64,000 nucleotides of DNA, from contig OX457070.1 in assembly GCA_949752795.1 (NCBI GenBank), positions 25,692,588 to 25,756,587 of the forward strand, in the 5' to 3' direction. Under the pieces are notes generated by a model. That model searched no databases, was not told the DNA's origin, and worked only from the letters and a program-made list of their open reading frames with translations. Every line of letters starts with the position of its first letter. Position 1 is the first letter of the stretch. The translations under genes and the position numbers were made by a program. The DNA is from Hyperoodon ampullatus (lineage: Eukaryota; Chordata; Mammalia; Artiodactyla; Ziphiidae). This document shows, in pieces, positions 51,081 through 63,739 of this stretch.

Positions 51081-51230
51081 ACTATGAGCATTGTCACCAT
51101 AGGCACTGTCACCGTGAGAACAGTCACCATGCGCACTGTCACCATGGGCACTATCACCTTGAGCACTGACACCATGAGCACTCTCATCATGAGCAATGTC
51201 ATCATGGTCACTTTCACCGTGAGCACTCTC
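51081..51230 (+). repeat. Left-arm block E2, copy 2
   Basis: This is the middle copy of E2. ATGCGCACTGTC and ATGGTCACTTTCACCGTG follow the opening element in the same order as in the other two copies. Confidence 0.7.
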
Positions 51231-52200
51231 ACCATGGGGACTATCACCATTGTCGTTATCACCAAGGGCAGTGTCACCATGGGGACTATCACTGTGGGCA
51301 ATGTCTCCATGGGCAGTTTCACCATGAGCACTGTCACCATTGGCACTATCACTGTGAGCACTATCACCATGGGTAATGTCACCATGAGCACTGTAACCAT
51401 AGGAACTATCACCGTGAGTTCTGTCACCATGGGCCGTGTCACCATGGGCACTGTCACCATTAGCACTGTCATGATGGGCGCTGGCACCATGAGAACTGTC
51501 ACCATGACAACTGTCAGCACGAGCACTGCCACCTTGGGCACTGCCACCATGAACACTGTCACAATGAGAATTGTCACTATGAGAAGTGCCACCATGGGTA
51601 CTGTCACCGTGGTTATTGTCACCTTGGGCACTGTCACCATGAGCACTAGCACCGTGAGCACTATCACTGTGCGCACTCTCACCATGGGCATTGTCACAGT
51701 GGGCACAGTCACCATGGGCACTGTCATCATGAGCACTGTCACCATGGGCACTTGATCTTTTGCACTGTCACCATGGTCACTGTCACCATGGGCACTGTCA
51801 CCATGGGACATATCACTGTGGACTATGTAACCATGGGCAATGTCACCATGGCCACTGCCTCCATGACAACTATCACTGTAAGCACTGTAACCATGGGAAC
51901 TGTCACCTTGGGCACTATCACAGTGAGCACTGTCACCATAAGCAAGTTACCATTGGTCCTGTCACCACTGTGCACTGCCATCATGTGCACCACCAACATG
52001 AGCACAGTCACCATGGGCACTATCACCGTGATCACTGTCACCATGGTTACTGTCAATTTGGGCACTGTCACCATGGGCATGGCCACCATTGGCACTCTCA
52101 CCATGGGCACTATCACCATGAGCAATGTCACCATGGGCAGTGCCATCATGGGCACTGCCTCCATGAGCTCTGTCACCATGGGCACTTTTGCCATGGACAC

Positions 52201-52406
52201 TATCACCATGAGCACTGTCACCATGGGTACTGTCACCATGGACACTATCACTATGGGCACTCTTACCGTGGGCACTGTCAACATGGGCACTATCACCGTG
52301 AGAACTGTCAGCTTAGGCACTATCACCGTGAGCACTGTCACCATGGGTACTGTCACCATGGACACTATCACTATGGGCACTATCACCATGGGCACGGTCA
52401 ACATGG
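52201..52406 (+). repeat. Local 120 bp duplication in the minisatellite
   Basis: Positions 52,201-52,260 and 52,321-52,380 differ at one base in 60, and similarity continues for about 25 bp more. Neighbouring monomers are far less alike, so this is a recent duplication of eight monomers. Confidence 0.85.
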
Positions 52407-52491
52407 CACTCTCACCATGGGCACTGTGTCCTTGGGCACTGTCACCATGGGCAGTCTCACTATGGGTACTGTCACCGTGGGCGCTGTCACT

Positions 52492-52790
52492 GTGGGCACT
52501 GCAACCATGGGCACTATCACCATGAGCATTGCCACTGTGATCACTATCACCATAAGCACTGTTACCATGGGCACTTTCACCAGAGGCACTGCCACCATGA
52601 GAACTATCACCATCAGCACTGTCACCATGGGAAGTGTCACCATGAGCACTATCACTGTAAGGACTATCATCTTAAGCAATATCACCATGGGCACTGTCAC
52701 CCTTTTGCACTGCTACCATGTGCACTATCACCATGGGCACTTTAACCATGAGTACTGTCACCATGGGTAATATCACCATGGGCACTATCA
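52492..52790 (+). repeat. Tag block M, left-arm copy
   Basis: This block contains GGCACTGCAACCATGGGC, ATTGCCACTGTGATCAC, ACCATAAGCACTG, the tag CTTTTGCACTGCTACCATG (about 52,702) and GGCACTTTAACCATGAGTAC. The reverse complement with the same order is at 58,911-59,248 in the right arm. Confidence 0.8.
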
Positions 52791-53616
52791 CTGTGAGCAC
52801 TCTCACCGTGAGCAATGTCACCATGGGCACTGGCACAACGCAGACTGTCACCATGAGCACTGTCACCATGGGCACTGTCACCATGAGCATTATCACCATT
52901 GGCCCTGTCCCTGTGAGAACTGCCACAATGGGCACTTTCCCCGTGAGCTCTATCACCATGTGTACTGCCCCCATGGGCACTGTCACCATGGGCACTGTCA
53001 CCATGAGAAATGTCACAAGGAGAATTGTCACCATTAGTACTGCCAAATGAACACTGTCACCATTTTGCAGTGTCACAATGTGCAATACCACCATGGGCAC
53101 TGTCACCATGGGCACTATCACCTTGAACACTGTTATCAAGAGCAATGTCACCCTGGTCACTTTCACCATGAGAACTGTCACCATGGGGACTATCACCATT
53201 TGAACTGTCACTGTGGGCAGTGTCACCATGAGCACTATCACCTTGGGCAATGTCTCCATTGGCAGTTTCACCGTGAGCACTCTCACCATTGGCATTATCA
53301 CCATCCGCACTGTCACCATGAGCACTATCACCATGCACCTTGTCACACTGGTCACTGTCACCATGGGCACAGTCACCATGAGCACTGTCACCATGGGCTT
53401 TGTCAGTGTGGGCACTGTCACCTTGAAAACTATCACCATAAGCCCTGTAACCATGGGCCCTGTCACCATAAACAAGGTCACGAATGGGACTGCCAACATG
53501 AGCACTGTCACCATGGGGATGTCACACTGGGTACTGTCACCATGAGCACTGTAACCATGCCCATTATCACCGTGTGCACTGTCACCACTGGCACTATCAC
53601 CATGTGCATTGTCACT

Positions 53617-53900
53617 ATTTTGCACTGTCACCAGGTGCACTACCACCATGGGCACTGTCACAATGGGCACTATCACTGTGAGCATGGTTACCATGAGCAC
53701 TGTCACCATTTGCAGTGTCACCATTGGTACTGTCACCATGGGAACTGCCACCTTGAGGACTGTCACCATGAGCACCGTCACCACGAACACTGCCACTTTC
53801 AGCACTGCCACTGTGAGCACTGTCACCATGAGAACTGCCACCATGGGCGCTTTCGCCATGAGTACTCTCACCATGAATATTGTCACCATGGGCACTGTCA
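53617..53900 (+). repeat. Tag block Q (left arm)
   Basis: ATTTTGCACTGTCACCAGG at 53,617 is followed by TGCACTACCACC, TTGCAGTGTCACCATTGGTA and ACGAACACTGCCACTTTC. A related tag with CACGAAGTGCACTACCAAC follows at 54,218. Confidence 0.65.
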
Positions 53901-54919
53901 CCATGAGTACTATTACCGTGAACACTGTCACCATGGGCACTGGCACAATACGGACTGTTACCATGAGCACTGTCACCAAGGGCACCATCACTGTTGTCAC
54001 TGTCACCGAGAGCAATGTCACCGTGGGAACTGTCATCATGGGCACAGTCACTGTGGGCACTGTCATCATGGGCACTGCCACCATGGGCACTGTCACTATG
54101 CGCACTCTCACCATGGGTACTGCAACCCTGAGCACTGTCACCATGGGCAGTATCACCATGTGCACTGTCACCATGGGCACTATCACCTTGAGCCCGGTCA
54201 CCATGGGCACTCTCACTATTTTGCACTGTCACGAAGTGCACTACCAACATGGGCACTCTCACCATGGGCACTATCACTTTGATCACTACTACCATCGGCA
54301 CTGCCACCATGGACACTGTCACTGTGAGCACTGTCACCATGGGTACTGCAACTATGAGCACTGTCACTGTGAGCACTGTCGCCATGGCCATTTTCACCAT
54401 GTGCACTGTCACCATGGGCACTGTCAGCATGAGAAATGTCACAAGGAGCACTGTCACCGTTGGCACTGCCACCATGGGCACTGTCACCATTTTGCAACGT
54501 CACAATGTGCAATACTACCATGGGCACTATCACCATTGCCACTTTCACCATGAGAAATGTCACCATGTGCACTGTCACCATGGGCACTATCACCGTGAGC
54601 AGAATCGCCATGTGTTGTCACTATGGGCAGGGCCACCAACTGAACTATCACTATGGGCACTATCACCGTGAGCATTATCACTATGTGTACTGTCACTGTT
54701 GGCACTGTCACCATGAGCATGGCCACCAAGGGCGCTATCACTATGGGCATTATTACCATGAGTGCTGTCACCTTGTGCACCATAACCATGGGCACTATCA
54801 CTGTGAGCGCTATCACCATGGGCACTGTCACTGTGAGCACTGTCACCATCGGGACTGTGACTGTGGGTAGTGTCATTATGGGCACTGTCACCATGGATAC
54901 TGTCACCATGGGCACTGTC

Positions 54920-55060
54920 ACTATGAGCATTGTCACCATAGGCACTGTCACCGTGAGAACTTTTCCCATGCGCACTGTCACCATAGGCACTATCACCTTG
55001 AGCAGTGCAATCTTGAGCACTGTCACCATGAGTAATATTACAATGGTCACTTTCACTGTG
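54920..55060 (+). repeat. Left-arm block E2, copy 3
   Basis: This is the third copy of E2, with TTTTCCCATGCGCACTG (about 54,961) and ATGGTCACTTTCACTGTG (about 55,034). Confidence 0.7.
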
Positions 55061-55183
55061 AGCACTGTCACCATAGGCACTATCACCTTGAGTACTGTCC
55101 CCTTGAGCATTGTCACCATGAGCACTATCACCAGCGGCACTGTCTCCATGGGCATGGTCACCGTGAGCACTGTCACCAAGGGC

Positions 55184-55640
55184 ACTTGATCTTGGGCACT
55201 ATCACCATGGTCATTGTCACCGTGGGCTTTGTCACCATGGAAGTATCACAGTCGGCATTGTTAGCATGGGCACTGTCACAGTGGGCACAACCACCATGAC
55301 ATCTATCACCATAAGCACTGTAACCATGGGCACTCTCACCATGAGCACCATCAACATGGGCACTGTCACTATTTTGCACTTCCACCAGATGCAATACCAC
55401 CATGGACACTGTCACCATGGGCACTATCACCTTGAACACTGTCACCATGGGTACTGCAACCATGAGCACTGTCACTGTAAGCAATGTCACCATGGCCTTT
55501 TTCACCGTGTGCACTGTCACCATGGGCACTATCACCATGATCACCGTCACCATGAGAAATGTCACAAGGAGCACTGTCACCATTGGCACTGCCACCATGG
55601 GTACTGTCAGCATTTTGCAGTGTCACAATGTGCAATACCA
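55184..55640 (+). repeat. Composite left-arm block next to the strand switch
   Basis: ACTTGATCTT (55,184), CTTTGTCACC (about 55,229), ATAAGCACTGTAACC (about 55,312) and tag ATTTTGCACTTCCACCAG (55,371) repeat the order at 49,431-49,667. A second tag of the CACAATGTGCAATACC type is at 55,612. Its relatives are at 53,062 and 54,489. Confidence 0.68.
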
Positions 55641-55930
55641 CCATGGGCCTTGTCATCATGGGAACTATCACTGTGAGCACTGTCACCATGGATATTGTCA
55701 CCATGGGCACCATCACCATGGACACTATCACCATGAGCACTGTCAACATGGGCACTATCACCGTGGCCATTGTCACCATGGGCACTCTCACTATTGGTAC
55801 TGTCACTGTGGGCACTGTCACCATGGTGACTGCCACCATGAGTAGTATCACAATGAGCACTTCCACCATGAGAACTATCACCAAAATCAATGCCACCATG
55901 GGCATTGTCATCATGGGCACTGTCACCATG

Positions 55931-55963
55931 TGCATTGTGATAGTGCCCTTGGTGACAGGGCAC
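55931..55963. other. Strand-switch point of the minisatellite
   Basis: Up to CACCATGTGCATTGT (about 55,938) the monomers are in + orientation. From GATAGTGCCC (55,939) they are inverted. The join lies inside overlapping sequence, so its exact base cannot be fixed. A small hairpin sits beside it (GTGCCC at 55,943-55,948 and GGGCAC at 55,958-55,963). The flanks are not a perfect palindrome. Confidence 0.88.
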
Positions 55964-57660
55964 TTGGTAATAAAGCCCATGGTGACAGTGTTCATGGTGA
56001 CAGTGCCCATTTTGGCAGTGCCCATGGTGACAGTGCACATGGTAAGCGTGCCCATGATGACAGTGCCCACTGACATTGCTCATGGTGACAGTGCCCATGG
56101 TGACATTGCCCATGGTGGCAATGCTCACAGTGATAGTGCTCATGGTGAGAGTACACATGGTGATAGTGCTCACAGTGATAGTGCTCATGGTGGCTGCATG
56201 AAAGGTGACTCTTCTCAGGGTGAGAGTACCTAGGGTGCAATGCTTATGGTGACAGTGCCCATGGTGACAGTTCTCACAGTGACAGTGCCCATGATGACAG
56301 TCCTCACAGAGATAGTGCCCATGGTGATAAACTTAACAGTGATAGAGCCATGGTGAAAGTGCCCATGGTGACAGTTTCCATGGTGAAAGTGCTCATGATG
56401 ACAGTGCCCATGTTGGCAGTTTACATAGTGACAGTGCTCACGGTGATAGTGCCCATGGTGACAGTGCACATGGTGGTAGTGCACATTGTGACAGTGCAAA
56501 ATGGTGCCAGTGCACATGGTGACATTGCTCATGGTAACATTGCTTAAGGTGACAGTCCTTACGGTGATAGTGCACATGGTGACACTGCCCACCATTACAG
56601 TGCTCTTGGTGCAGTGCTCACGGTGATAGTGCCCATGTTGGAAGTGCGCATGGTTAAAGTGCCCATGGTGACAGTTCTCAGGGTGACAGGGCCCATGGTG
56701 ATACACTTCACAGTGATAGTGCCATGGAGAAAGTGCCCATGGTGACAGTTCCCATGGTGAAAGTGCTCATGATGGCAGTGCCCATGTAGGCAATTCCCAT
56801 GGTGAGAGTGCTCACGATGATAGTGACCATGGTGACTGTGCACATGGTGGCCATGCCCTTGGTGACAGTGCCCATGATGACAGTACACATGGCGACAGTG
56901 CTCACAGTGATAGTGCCCATGGTGAGAGTGCACATGGTGCTTGTGCACATTGTGGCAGTTCAAAATGGTGAGAGTGACCATGGTGAGAGTGCTCATGGAG
57001 ATCGTGCCCATGGTGACATTGCCCATGGTGATAATGCCAATGGTGACAGTGCTCATGATGACAGTGCTCACATTGACAGTGCCCATGGTGGCAGTGTCCA
57101 TGGTGACACTACCCATGATGACAGTGCCCATGGTGACAGTGCCTTTGGTGACATTGACCATGGTGACAGTGCTGACGGTGATAGTACCAATGGTGACAGT
57201 GCTCACGGTGACAGTCTGCATTGTGCTAATGCCCATGGTGACAGTACTCATGGTGAAAGTGCCCATGGTGGCAGTTCTCACAGTGACAGTTCTCATGGTG
57301 AGAGTGCTCACGGTGGCAATGCCCAAGGTGGCAGTGCTCCTGGTTACAGTGCTCACCGTGACAGTGCTCATGGTGGTAGTGCCCATGGTGAAAGTACCGA
57401 TGGTGACACTGCACATGGGGAAAGTTCCCATAGTAACAGTGCTCACGGTGATAGTTTCCATGGTGACAGAGCCCATGTTGCTAGTGCACATTGGGGCAGT
57501 GCAATAGCGTGACAGTGCCCATGGTAACAGTGCTCATGGTGATGGTGCCAATGGTTATAGTGCCCACTATGACAGTGCCCATGGTGAGAGTGCCAACAGT
57601 GACAGTGTCCATGGTGAAAGTGCTCATGGTGACAATGCCCATGGTGACAGTTACCAATGT

Positions 57661-57780
57661 GAGACGGGTCATAGTTATAGTGCCCATTGTGAGAGTGTTC
57701 ATGGTGACAATGCCCATGCTGCCAGTGCCCATCATGACATTCCTCACGTTGAGAGTTCACACGGTGACAGTGCCCATGGT
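57661..57780 (-). repeat. Right-arm element with CATGCTGCCAGTGCCC, earliest copy
   Basis: GAGACGGGTCATAGTTAT is followed about 50 bp later by CATGCTGCCAGTGCCC and CATGACATTCCTCAC. The element recurs at 58,803, 61,502 and 63,740. It shows that a third, partly rearranged unit precedes 58,190. Confidence 0.7.
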
Positions 57781-58189
57781 GATATTACCCATAGTGACAG
57801 TGCTCATGGTTGCAGTACCCATGGTGACAGTGCTCACACTGACAGTGCCCATGGTGACTGTGCCCATGGTGACAGAACAAATGATGACAGTGCCCATGGT
57901 GACAGTGCCCACAATGACATTGCCTATGTTGAGAGTGCTCATGGTGACAGTGCCCATGGTGACATTTGAACATGGTGACAGTGCTCATGGTGATAGTGCT
58001 AATGGTGAAAGTGCTCACGGTGACAGTGTGCATTGTTCCAGTGCCCATGGTGACAGTGCTCATGGTGATAGTGCTCACGGTGATAGGGCTGACAATGACA
58101 GTGCCCATGGTGAAAATACCCATGGTGAGAGTACTCATGGTGAAAGTGCCCATGGTGGCAGTTCTCAGAGTGACAGTTCTTATGGGGAG

Positions 58190-60672
58190 AGTGCTCATAG
58201 TGTCAGTGCCCAAGGTGGCAGTGCTCGTGGTGACAGTGCTCATGGTGAGAGTGCTCATGGTGTGAGTGCCCATGATGAAAATACCGATGCTGACACTGCA
58301 CATGGTGCCAGTGCCCATTGTAACAGTGCTCACAGTGATAGAGTCGATGGTGACAGAGCCCATGTTGGTAGTGCAACTGGTAGCAGTGCAAAATCATGAC
58401 AGTTCCCATGATTACAGTGCTCATGGTGGCAGTGCCCATGGTGAGAGTGCACACCGTGATAGTGCCTATGATGATGGTGCAAATGGAGCCAGTGCCCATG
58501 GTGACAGTGCTTATGATGATAGTTCTCATGGTAGCAGTGTTCATGGTAATAGTGCTCAAGGAGGCAGTGCCCACGATGACAGTGCCCGTGCTTACAGTGC
58601 CGACAGTGACAGTGCCCATGGTGACAGTGTTCATGGTGGCAGTGACCATAGTGACAGTGCACACGATGATAGTGCCCACGGTGGCGGTGCCAATGGTGAG
58701 AGTGCCCACAATGACAGTGCCCACGGTGAGAGTGCTGACATTGAGAGTGCCCATGGTGAAAGTGCTCATGGTGACAATGTCCATGGTGAGAGTTACCACT
58801 GTGAGACTGGTCAAAGTTATACTGCCCATGTGACAGTGCTCATGGTGACAATGCCCATGCTGCCAGAGCCCATCGTGACATTCATCACGGTGATAGTTCA
58901 CACGATGACAGTGCCCATGGTGATATTACTCATGGTGACAGTACTCATGGTTAAAGTGCCCATGGTGACACTGCCCATGGTGATAATGCACATGGTAGCA
59001 GTGCAAAATGGTGACAGTGCCCATGGTGACATTGCTCAAGGTGACAGTGCTTACGGTGATAGTATTTACAGTGATAGTGCCCATGGTGACACTGCCCACG
59101 GTGACAGTGCTCATGGGGACAGTGCTTACAGTGATAGTGCCCATGGTGGCATGCCTATGGTAAAAGTGCCCATGGTGACAGTGCTTATGGTGATAGTCAT
59201 CACACTGGCAGTGCTCATGGTGATAGTGCCCACGGTTGCAGTTCCCACAATAACATTGCCCATGGTGACAGGGCCCACGGTGAGCATGCCCATGGTGACA
59301 CTGCGCACAGTGACGGTGCCATGGTGAGAGTGCTCATGGTGACAGAGCCCATGTTGACCATGACCATGGTGAGAGTGCCCATGGTGTTAGCGCTTACGGT
59401 GATAGTGCCCATGTTGACAGTGCTCACGGTGACAGTGCCCATGGTGATAGAGTCCTTGGTGAGAGTGCTCACATTGAAAGTGCCCATGGTGACAGTGCCC
59501 ACGATAACAGTGCTCATGGTGACAGTGCTCATGTTGGCAGTGCTCATGGTGACAGTGCTCATGGTGATACTGCCCATGATGACCGTTCCCATGATGACAG
59601 TACACATGGTGACAGTGCTCACGTTGGTAGTGCCCATGGTGAGAGTGCCCATGGTGGCAATACCCATGGTGACAGTGCTCACAGTGACAGTGCCCATGCT
59701 GGCAGTGCTCATGGTGAAAATTCTCATTGTGGCACTGCTCATGGTGACTGTGCTCATGGTGGAAGTGCCCATGGTGACATTACCAATGGTGACAGTGCTC
59801 ACGGTAGCAGTGCTCACGGTGATAGTGCTCAAGGTGGCAGTGTCCATGGTGACAGTGCCCACAATGACAGTGCACATGGTGACAGTGCCCACAGTGACAG
59901 TGCCCATAGTGACAGTGTGCACGGGGATATTGCTCATGGTGACAGTGCTTATCATGACAGTACCCATGGTGCCAGTGCACATGGTGTCAGTTCTCACAGT
60001 GATAGTGCTCACAGTGATACTGCCCATGGGGACAGTGCCCATGGGGACAGTGCCCATGGTGGAAAAACCCATGGTGACAGCACTCATAGTAAAGTGCTCA
60101 TGGTGGCAGTTCTCATGGTGACAGTTCTCATGGTGATAGTGCTCATGGAGGCAGTGCCCATAGTGAGAGTACCCATGGTGACAGTGCACATGGTGACAAT
60201 GCCCGTGGTGACAGTGCTCATGGTGATAGTGCCCATTGTGACAGTGCCCATTGTGGCAGTGCTCATGGTGTTAGTGCCTGTGGTGAAAGTGCCAACGATG
60301 ATAGCGCCAATGGTGACAGTGCTCATGGTGAGAGTGCTCAAGTTGATACTGCCCAGGGTGACAGTGCCCATGGTGACAGTGCCCATAGTGATACTCTTCA
60401 CGGTGCTAGTGCCCATGGTGACAGTACTCACGGTGAAGGTGCCCATGGTGATACTCTTCACGGTGATAGTTCCCATGATGAAAGTGCTCATGTTGGCAAT
60501 TCCCATGGTGAGAGTGCTCACGGTTACAGTGACCATGGTGACTGTGCACATGGTGGCCATGCCTTGAGAAACAGTGCCCATGATGACAGTACACATGGTG
60601 ACAGTGCTCACAGTTATAGTGCTCATGCTGAGAGTGCACATGGTGGTTGTGCACATTGTGACAGTGCAAAAT
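58190..60672 (-). repeat. Right-arm higher-order unit, copy 1
   Basis: Landmarks in order on the + strand: ATACCGATGCTGACACTG (58,281), tag GTGCAAAAT (58,386), GAGACTGGTC (58,803), ATGCTGCCAGAGCC (58,857), the M tag (59,001), GGTGGAAAAACCC (60,058) and a CACATTGTGACAGTGCAAAAT tag ending at 60,672. All recur in the next unit at offsets falling from 2,759 to 2,446 bp. Confidence 0.78.
58911..59248 (-). repeat. Tag block M, right-arm copy 1 (inverted)
   Basis: On the - strand this reads in the same order as 52,492-52,790: GGAACTGCAACCGTGGGC, CTGCCAGTGTGATGAC, ACCATAAGCACTG, tag ATTTTGCACTGCTACCATG (58,991-59,009) and GGCACTTTAACCATGAGTAC. The pair is centred at about 55,860, close to the strand switch at 55,940. 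Confidence 0.8.
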
Positions 60673-60949
60673 GGTGAAAGTGCCCATGGTGAGAGTGCTT
60701 ATGGTGATCGTGCCCATGGTGACTGTGCTCATGGTGACAGAACCCATGATGACAGTGCCCATGGTGACAGTGCCCACGATTACATTGCCTATGTTGAGAG
60801 TGCTCATGGTGACAATTCCCATGGTGACATTGACCACGGTGACAGTGCTCACGGTGATAATACCAATGGTGACAGTGCTCACAGTGATAGTGCTCACGAT
60901 GGAAGTGCCCATGGTGGCAGTTCTCATAGTGATAGTTCTCATGGGGAGA

Positions 60950-63377
60950 GTGCTCATAGTGGCAGTGCCCAAGGTGGCAGTGCTCGTGGTAACAGTGGTC
61001 ATGGTGAGAGTGCTCATGGTGTGAGTGCCCATGATGAAAATACCGATGCTGACACTGCACATGATGACAGTGTCCATTGTAACAATGCTCACGGTGATAG
61101 AGTCGATGGTGACAGAGCCCATGTTGGTAGTGCAACAGGTGGCAGTGCAAAATCGTGACAGTTCCCATGGTGACAGTGCTCATGGTGGCAGTGCCCATGG
61201 TGACAGTGTTTACGATGATAGTTCTCACGGTAGAAGTGTTCATGGTAATAGTGCTCATGGAGGCAGTGTCCAAGGTCACAGTGCCCATGGTGACAGTGCT
61301 GACAGTGACAGTGCCCATGGTGAAAGTGCTCATGGTGGCAGTGCCCATGGTGACAGTGCACACCATGATAGTGCCCATGGTGGCAGTGCCAATGGTGAGA
61401 GTGCCCACGATGACAGTGCCCATGGTGAGAGTGCTGACAGTGACAGTGCCAATGGTGAAAGTGCTCACGGTGACAATGCACATGGTGACAGTTACCACTT
61501 TGAGACTGGTCATAGTTATAATGCCCATTGTGACCGTGCTCATGGTGACAATGCCCATGCTGCCAGTGCCCATCATGACATTCCTCACAGTGATAGTTTA
61601 CACGGTGACAATGCCCATGGTGATATTACCCATGGTGACAGTACTCATGGTTAAAGTGCCCAAGGTGACAGTGCACATGGTAACAGTGCAAAATGGTGAC
61701 AGTGCCCATGGTGATATTTCTCAAGGTGACAGTGCTCATGGGGACAGTGCTCACAGTGATAGTGCCCCTGGTGGTGTGCCCATGGTGAAAGTGCCCATGG
61801 TGACAGTGCTTATGGTGATAGTGGTCACAGCAGCAGTGATCATGGTGATAGTGCCCACAGTTGCAGTTCCCACAGTAACACTGCCCATGGTGACAAGGCT
61901 CACGGTGACAGTGCCCATGGTGACAGTGCCCATGATGAGAGGGCCCATGTTGACCGTGCCCATGGTGATATTGCCCACGGTGTTAGTGCTTATGGTGATA
62001 GTGCCCATGGTGATAGTTTCCATGGTCACAGTGCTCACAGTGAAAGTTCCCATGGTGACAGTGCCCACGGTAACAGTGCTCAAGGTGATAGTGCTCACGG
62101 TGACAGTGCCGATGGTGACAGTTCCCGTAGTGATAGTGCCCATGGTAACAGTGCTCATGTTGACAGTGCTCATTTTGAGAGTGTCCATAGTGATATTGCT
62201 CATTGTGGCAGTGCTCATGGTGACAGTTCTCATGGTGAATGTGCTCATGGTGGAAGTGCCCATGGTGACATTACCAATGATGACAGTGCTCATGGTAGCA
62301 GTGCTCATGGTGATAGTGCTCAAGGTGGCAGTGTCCATGATGACAGTGCCTACGTTAACAGTGCTCATGGTGACAGAGTTCACGGGGATAGTGCCCATGG
62401 TGACAGTGCTTATCGTGACAGTACCCAAGGTGCCAGTGCCCATGGTGACAGTTCTCACGGTGATAGTGCTCACTGTGATACTGCTCATGGGGACAGTGCC
62501 TATGGTGGAAAAACCCATGGTGACAGCACTCATGGTGAAAGTGTCCATGGTGGCAGTTCTCATGGTGGCAGTTCTCATGGTGACAGTGTTCATGGTGACA
62601 GTGCTCAAGGTGATAGTGCCCATGGTGACAGCGCGCATGGTGACGATTCTCACGGTGACTGTGCCTATGGTGATAATGCTCAAAGTGACAGTGCCCACAG
62701 TGACAGTTCCCATGGTGACACTACCCACGGTCACAGTGCCGATGGTGACTGTGCTCAAAGGGACAATACCCATGGTGATAGTGCTCACGGTGATATTGCC
62801 CATGGTTATGGGGCCCATGGTGACAGTGCTCACAGTAATAGAGCCCAAAGTGATACTGCACTTGGTGGCCGTGCCCAGGGTGACAGTGCCCAAGGATACA
62901 CTACACATGGTGATAGTGCTCACAGTGATAGTGCCCATGGGGACAGTGCACATGGTGACAGTACTCACGGTGACAGTGCCTATGGTGACAATGCTTATGG
63001 TGACAGTGCCCATGGTAACTGTGCCCACAGTGACAGTGCCCATGGTGATACTGCTGATGGTGATAGTGCCCATGGTGAAAGTCCTCACGGTGATAGTGCC
63101 CATGCTGATAGTGCTCACAGTGATAGTGCCCATGGTGAAAGTGCCCATAGTGACAGTTCCCATGGTGAAAGTGTTCATGATGACAGTGCCCATGTTGGCA
63201 GTTCCCATGGTGAAAGTGCGCACGGTGATAGTGACCATGGTAACAGTGCACGTGGTGGCCGTGCCCATGGTGACAGTGCCCATGAAGGCAGTACACATGG
63301 TGACACAGTGTTCATGGTGATAATGCCCATGGTGATAGAAAACATGGTGGTAGTGCACATGGTGGCAGTGAAAAATG
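60950..63377 (-). repeat. Right-arm higher-order unit, copy 2
   Basis: The same landmarks occur at 61,040, 61,144, 61,502, 61,557, 61,686, 62,504 and about 63,369. The offset to copy 1 shrinks along the unit, as expected if this copy lost whole monomers or copy 1 gained them. Confidence 0.78.
61611..61873 (-). repeat. Tag block M, right-arm copy 2
   Basis: This repeats 58,911-59,248 in direct orientation, shortened by about 75 bp. It contains TCATGGTTAAAGTGCC, GTAACAGTGCAAAATGG (61,680-61,696), GTGCTTATGGTGATAG and GTTGCAGTTCCCAC. Confidence 0.72.
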
Positions 63378-63739
63378 GTGAGAATACCCATGGTGACAGT
63401 GCCAATGGTGGCAGTGCCCATGGTGACAGTGCCCACGGTTAGAGTGCCCATGATGACAGTGCCCATTTTGACAGTGCCCACAGTGACATTGTCCTCGGTG
63501 ACATTGCTCATGGTGACAGTGCTCTTGGTGACAGTGCCTATGGTGACATTGCCCATTGTGGCAGTGCTCACAGTGGTTGTGTTCATGGTGAGAGTACACA
63601 TGGTGATAGTGCTCACTGTGATAGTGCTCAAGGTGACAATGCGCATGGTGACAGTTCTCAGGGTGACAGTGCCAACAGTGACAGTGCCCATGGTGAAAGT
63701 GCTCATGGTGACAGTGCCCACAGTGAGAGTTAGTATGGT

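Larger units (their letters stand above)
39457..55938 (+). repeat. 15 bp minisatellite array, left arm
   Basis: About 1,100 monomers of consensus GRGCACTRTCACCRT run in + orientation. Most monomers differ from the consensus by 1-3 changes, and single-base losses occasionally shift the phase (for example GTATGGGCACTG at about 50,152). Three positions are mostly G or A. Open frames up to about 680 codons occur on both strands because 15 is a multiple of three. Longer-period structure is described in separate entries. I see no gene, RNA or inserted element in this arm. Confidence 0.96.

Noticed and set aside
39457..55938. A His/Cys-rich metal-binding protein from the HHGHC frame
   Set aside because: The pattern is the third reading frame of the monomer. 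Stops and shifts break it often, and no non-repeat N- or C-terminal part exists.
61155..63320. A 721-codon open frame on + (MVTVP-type repeats), with similar frames of 500-690 codons at 61,751-63,826 (-), 44,479-46,518 (-), 48,047-49,963 (-), 47,447-48,997 (+) and 52,672-54,216 (-)
   Set aside because: The monomer is 15 bp and lacks stops in five of six frames, so long frames overlap on both strands. The peptides are pure low-complexity repeats, and single-base indels end them at random.
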